Positions 7,105 through 8,951 of a DNA stretch of 8,951 bases are shown piece after piece. The translations under genes and the position numbers were made by a program. Position 1 is the first letter of the stretch, and the number at the start of each line of letters is the position of its first letter. Source of the DNA: Leptospira_B sp964571605 (GTDB lineage Bacteria; Spirochaetota; Leptospiria; Leptospirales; Leptospiraceae); contig CAZNCS010000171.1 in the NCBI GenBank assembly GCA_964571605.1, positions 1-8,951 of the forward strand. The letters are read 5' to 3'. The notes beneath the pieces are model-generated. The model searched no databases and was not told the DNA's origin. It worked only from the letters and a program-made list of their open reading frames with translations.

Positions 7105-8754
7105 GTGCCCCAGTATTATCTAAGCATCTTACTTTTTTTACCGGTACTCGGAATCCCTCTCTTATTCCTTTCTAAAAAGGAGACTTGGATTCGTACTATT
7201 TCGTGCATCTTGACATTAGGCGTACTCGGGATGACTGTCCCGCTTTTTTTGGAATTTTCCAGAGGAGATAGTAGTTTACAATTTTCTCATAGGATTTGGA
7301 ATTTTCTGGATCTGGGAACCGGAGGTTTGGACTATTACGTCGCTGTAGACGGTTTTTCTTTACTTCTCGTAACGATGTCCGCGTTTCTCTTTTTTCTTTC
7401 CGCCTTATCCGGATTTTCCAACGTAAAATATAGAGTCAGAGAATTTTTCATTCTTCTTCTTTTGGTGGAAACTGGAGTGCTGGGAGTTTTTCTCTCCGTC
7501 AATCTTGTTCAGTTTTATGTTTTTTGGGAATGGATGGTTCTTCCGTTCACGTTAATGGTCGGTATCTGGGGAGAATCAGGAAGAATTAAGGCTGCGATGA
7601 AATATCTGGTGTTTTCCTTCACCGGATCCGTATTCATGCTCGCGAGTATTTTGGTTTTATTCAATTACACTCATACTCTGGACTTGGAAAAATTGGCAGT
7701 AGCGCCATTAAACGATATCCCTTCTGAACTAAGATTTTGGTTATTTTTAGGTTTCAGTTTTGCGTTTGCGATCAAAGTTCCTTTGTTTCCATTTCATACT
7801 TGGATGCCGGATGTTCACGAGGAGGCTCCCACCGTCGGGTCGGTGGATCTTGCAGGGATTTTACTCAAGATAGGATTATTCGCATATGTAAGAGTTGCTA
7901 TCCCGATCTTCCCACAAGTGTTTTTGGATTACAGGGATTTTTTCTCGGCACTTGCGGTAGCCGGAATTATTTACGGAGCGATAGTCGCTCTCACTCAAAA
8001 AAACAGCAAACGTTTAGTCGCATTTTCTTCCTTATCGCATATGGGATTTTGTATCCTGGGAATTCTTTCCTTAACAGAGGAGGGTGTTTCGGGAGGAATG
8101 TTGCAGATGGTGAATCATGGATTTACTTCGGGGATTCTTTTCTTTATATTAGGAATGTTGCATGAAAGAACGGGAACCAACGATCTTACTAAATATTCCG
8201 GGCTGGCGAAATCCGCTCCATTACTCGCTGCATTTATCGGACTTGCAACTTTTGCGAGTGCTGGACTTCCCGGAACAAACGGTTTTGTGGGAGAATTTCT
8301 GATTCTTATCGGAACTTTAAAATATAATTTACTTTTCGGGATTCTTGCGGGAACTGCGATCATTTTTGCCGCAGGTTATATGTTATTCTTCGCGAAATCT
8401 TTAATATTCGGAGAACCAAACGAACTCTCCGCAAAATTAAGTCCTTTGGATCTCAGGGAAAAATTCATCCTGTTTGCGACCGGTGGAATTATATTAGTGA
8501 CCGGAATATTTCCGAATCCTCTTTTATCTTATTTGGAGCCGAGTGCAAGAGTGGTCTTGAATAGTGTTTCAAAAGATGCGTTGAAAGAGAGAGCATTTTC
8601 GGATCAGGAAGGTTCCTTGAAGTCGACTTCCAAAAAATTTACAAATTATAAAAACCTGGGTGCGGAGGTTCCGAGTTATGAAAATCGGATTCCTTCCCTA
8701 AAATCCGCAGGAATTCCCGGCAAACGTACCGTGGCCCAAGAGGCGGCAGAATGA
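7105..8754 (+). CDS. nuoM: NADH-quinone oxidoreductase subunit M (ND4, proton-pumping subunit), GTG start
   Basis: NuoM is the middle antiporter-like proton pump, with about 14 membrane helices. Conserved pump residues are Glu142 in FWEWMVLPFTLMVGIWG, Lys224 in AIKVPLFPFHTWMPD with the following HEEAPTVGS, and Glu397 in GTNGFVGEFLILIG. KRLVAFSSLSHMGF and LQMVNHGFTSGILFF are further family signatures that separate it from NuoL and NuoN. The length is 549 aa (E. coli 509). The excess is a hydrophilic, Lys/Ser/Glu-rich C-terminal tail of roughly 60 residues after the last helix and the family's usual LEPSARVVL segment. Translation starts at GTG 7105, directly after the nuoL stop with no gap, behind GGAGGGG. 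The stop overlaps the nuoN start (ATGA). Confidence 0.97.
   Translation: MPQYYLSILLFLPVLGIPLLFLSKKETWIRTISCILTLGVLGMTVPLFLEFSRGDSSLQFSHRIWNFLDLGTGGLDYYVAVDGFSLLLVTMSAFLFFLSALSGFSNVKYRVREFFILLLLVETGVLGVFLSVNLVQFYVFWEWMVLPFTLMVGIWGESGRIKAAMKYLVFSFTGSVFMLASILVLFNYTHTLDLEKLAVAPLNDIPSELRFWLFLGFSFAFAIKVPLFPFHTWMPDVHEEAPTVGSVDLAGILLKIGLFAYVRVAIPIFPQVFLDYRDFFSALAVAGIIYGAIVALTQKNSKRLVAFSSLSHMGFCILGILSLTEEGVSGGMLQMVNHGFTSGILFFILGMLHERTGTNDLTKYSGLAKSAPLLAAFIGLATFASAGLPGTNGFVGEFLILIGTLKYNLLFGILAGTAIIFAAGYMLFFAKSLIFGEPNELSAKLSPLDLREKFILFATGGIILVTGIFPNPLLSYLEPSARVVLNSVSKDALKERAFSDQEGSLKSTSKKFTNYKNLGAEVPSYENRIPSLKSAGIPGKRTVAQEAAE
8739..8743 (+). promoter_or_regulatory. Ribosome binding site for nuoN
   Basis: AGAGG lies 7 bases before ATG 8751, inside the end of nuoM. 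It supports the ATGA overlap as the nuoN start. Confidence 0.65.
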
Positions 8755-8951
8755 ATTTACTTCCTAGTCCGAACGATCTTTTTGCGATATTACCAATTTT
8801 GATTCTATCCGGAGGAGGAATTTTGTTGCTTGGACTTCAATTTTTCTTCCAAAGTGCGGAGTTCAGAATCGTTCGATATACATCCGGTTTTATTTTAATC
8901 GCGGCTTTGGCTGCTTTATTTTATTCCAATGAAGAATTTCCGAAATCGGGG
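8751..8951 (+). CDS. nuoN: NADH-quinone oxidoreductase subunit N (ND2), N-terminal part (partial, 3' end outside window)
   Basis: An open frame of 67 codons runs from ATG 8751 to the window edge. It begins MNLLPSPNDLFAILPILILS, then a glycine-rich hydrophobic stretch (GGGILLLGLQFFF), a short polar link, and a second hydrophobic segment (SGFILIAALAALFY). This short acidic/polar start, with a Leu-Pro in the first membrane helix, is how NuoN proteins begin. NuoN is the antiporter-like pump next to NuoK. The call rests mainly on position directly after nuoM, with an ATGA overlap and a good ribosome binding site; the catalytic Glu and Lys residues lie beyond the window. Confidence 0.9.
   Translation, partial: MNLLPSPNDLFAILPILILSGGGILLLGLQFFFQSAEFRIVRYTSGFILIAALAALFYSNEEFPKSG

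Noticed and set aside
7737..8165. A 142-codon + strand open frame inside nuoM
   Set aside because: It is an out-of-frame shadow of the conserved nuoM core with no start signal or family features.
1..8951. Search for tRNA, CRISPR, insertion sequences, long repeats, riboswitches or terminators
   Set aside because: Coding is almost continuous, with gaps of at most 12 bases. No repeated units, hairpins followed by T-runs, or inverted terminal repeats were seen by eye.

Overview
The window is a continuous stretch of a bacterial respiratory complex I (NADH:quinone oxidoreductase, nuo) operon. Every gene is on the + strand, and about 99% of the bases are coding. The order is 3' end of nuoC, nuoD, nuoE, nuoF, nuoH, nuoJ, nuoK, nuoL, nuoM, then the 5' end of nuoN, which runs off the right edge. 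No RNA genes, mobile elements, CRISPR arrays, long repeats or convincing terminators were seen, and no gap between genes exceeds 12 bases.

Layout: positions 1-1369 carry the end of nuoC and all of nuoD, the connecting/quinone-site module. Positions 1369-3159 carry nuoE and nuoF, the NADH-dehydrogenase module with [2Fe-2S] N1a, FMN and [4Fe-4S] N3. Positions 3167-8951 carry the membrane arm: nuoH (quinone chamber and heel), nuoJ and nuoK, then the antiporter-like proton-pumping subunits nuoL, nuoM and nuoN. Junctions are +2 (C-D), -1 (D-E), +12 (E-F), +7 (F-H), -7 (H-J), -4 (J-K), +1 (K-L), 0 (L-M) and -4 (M-N) bases. This points to one polycistronic, translationally coupled unit whose promoter lies upstream of the window, presumably before nuoA.

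The most notable point is an absence. nuoG should lie between nuoF and nuoH, and nuoI between nuoH and nuoJ, in the canonical A-to-N order. Both are missing, with no remnant, while nuoE and nuoF are present and look functional. The missing subunits carry the iron-sulfur clusters that connect FMN/N3 to the terminal cluster N2, so the proteins must be encoded elsewhere or replaced. Smaller oddities are a changed NuoD C-terminus, a long hydrophilic tail on NuoM, and uneven ribosome-binding sites along the operon.

Organism: separate nuoC and nuoD genes, moderate GC (low-to-mid 40s percent by eye), the E-F-H-J-K order and the protein style suggest a spirochaete of the Leptospira group, probably one of its higher-GC lineages. 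This is an inference from recalled similarity, not a search. I see no evidence for a wholly new system; the window is core energy metabolism with an unusual gene complement.
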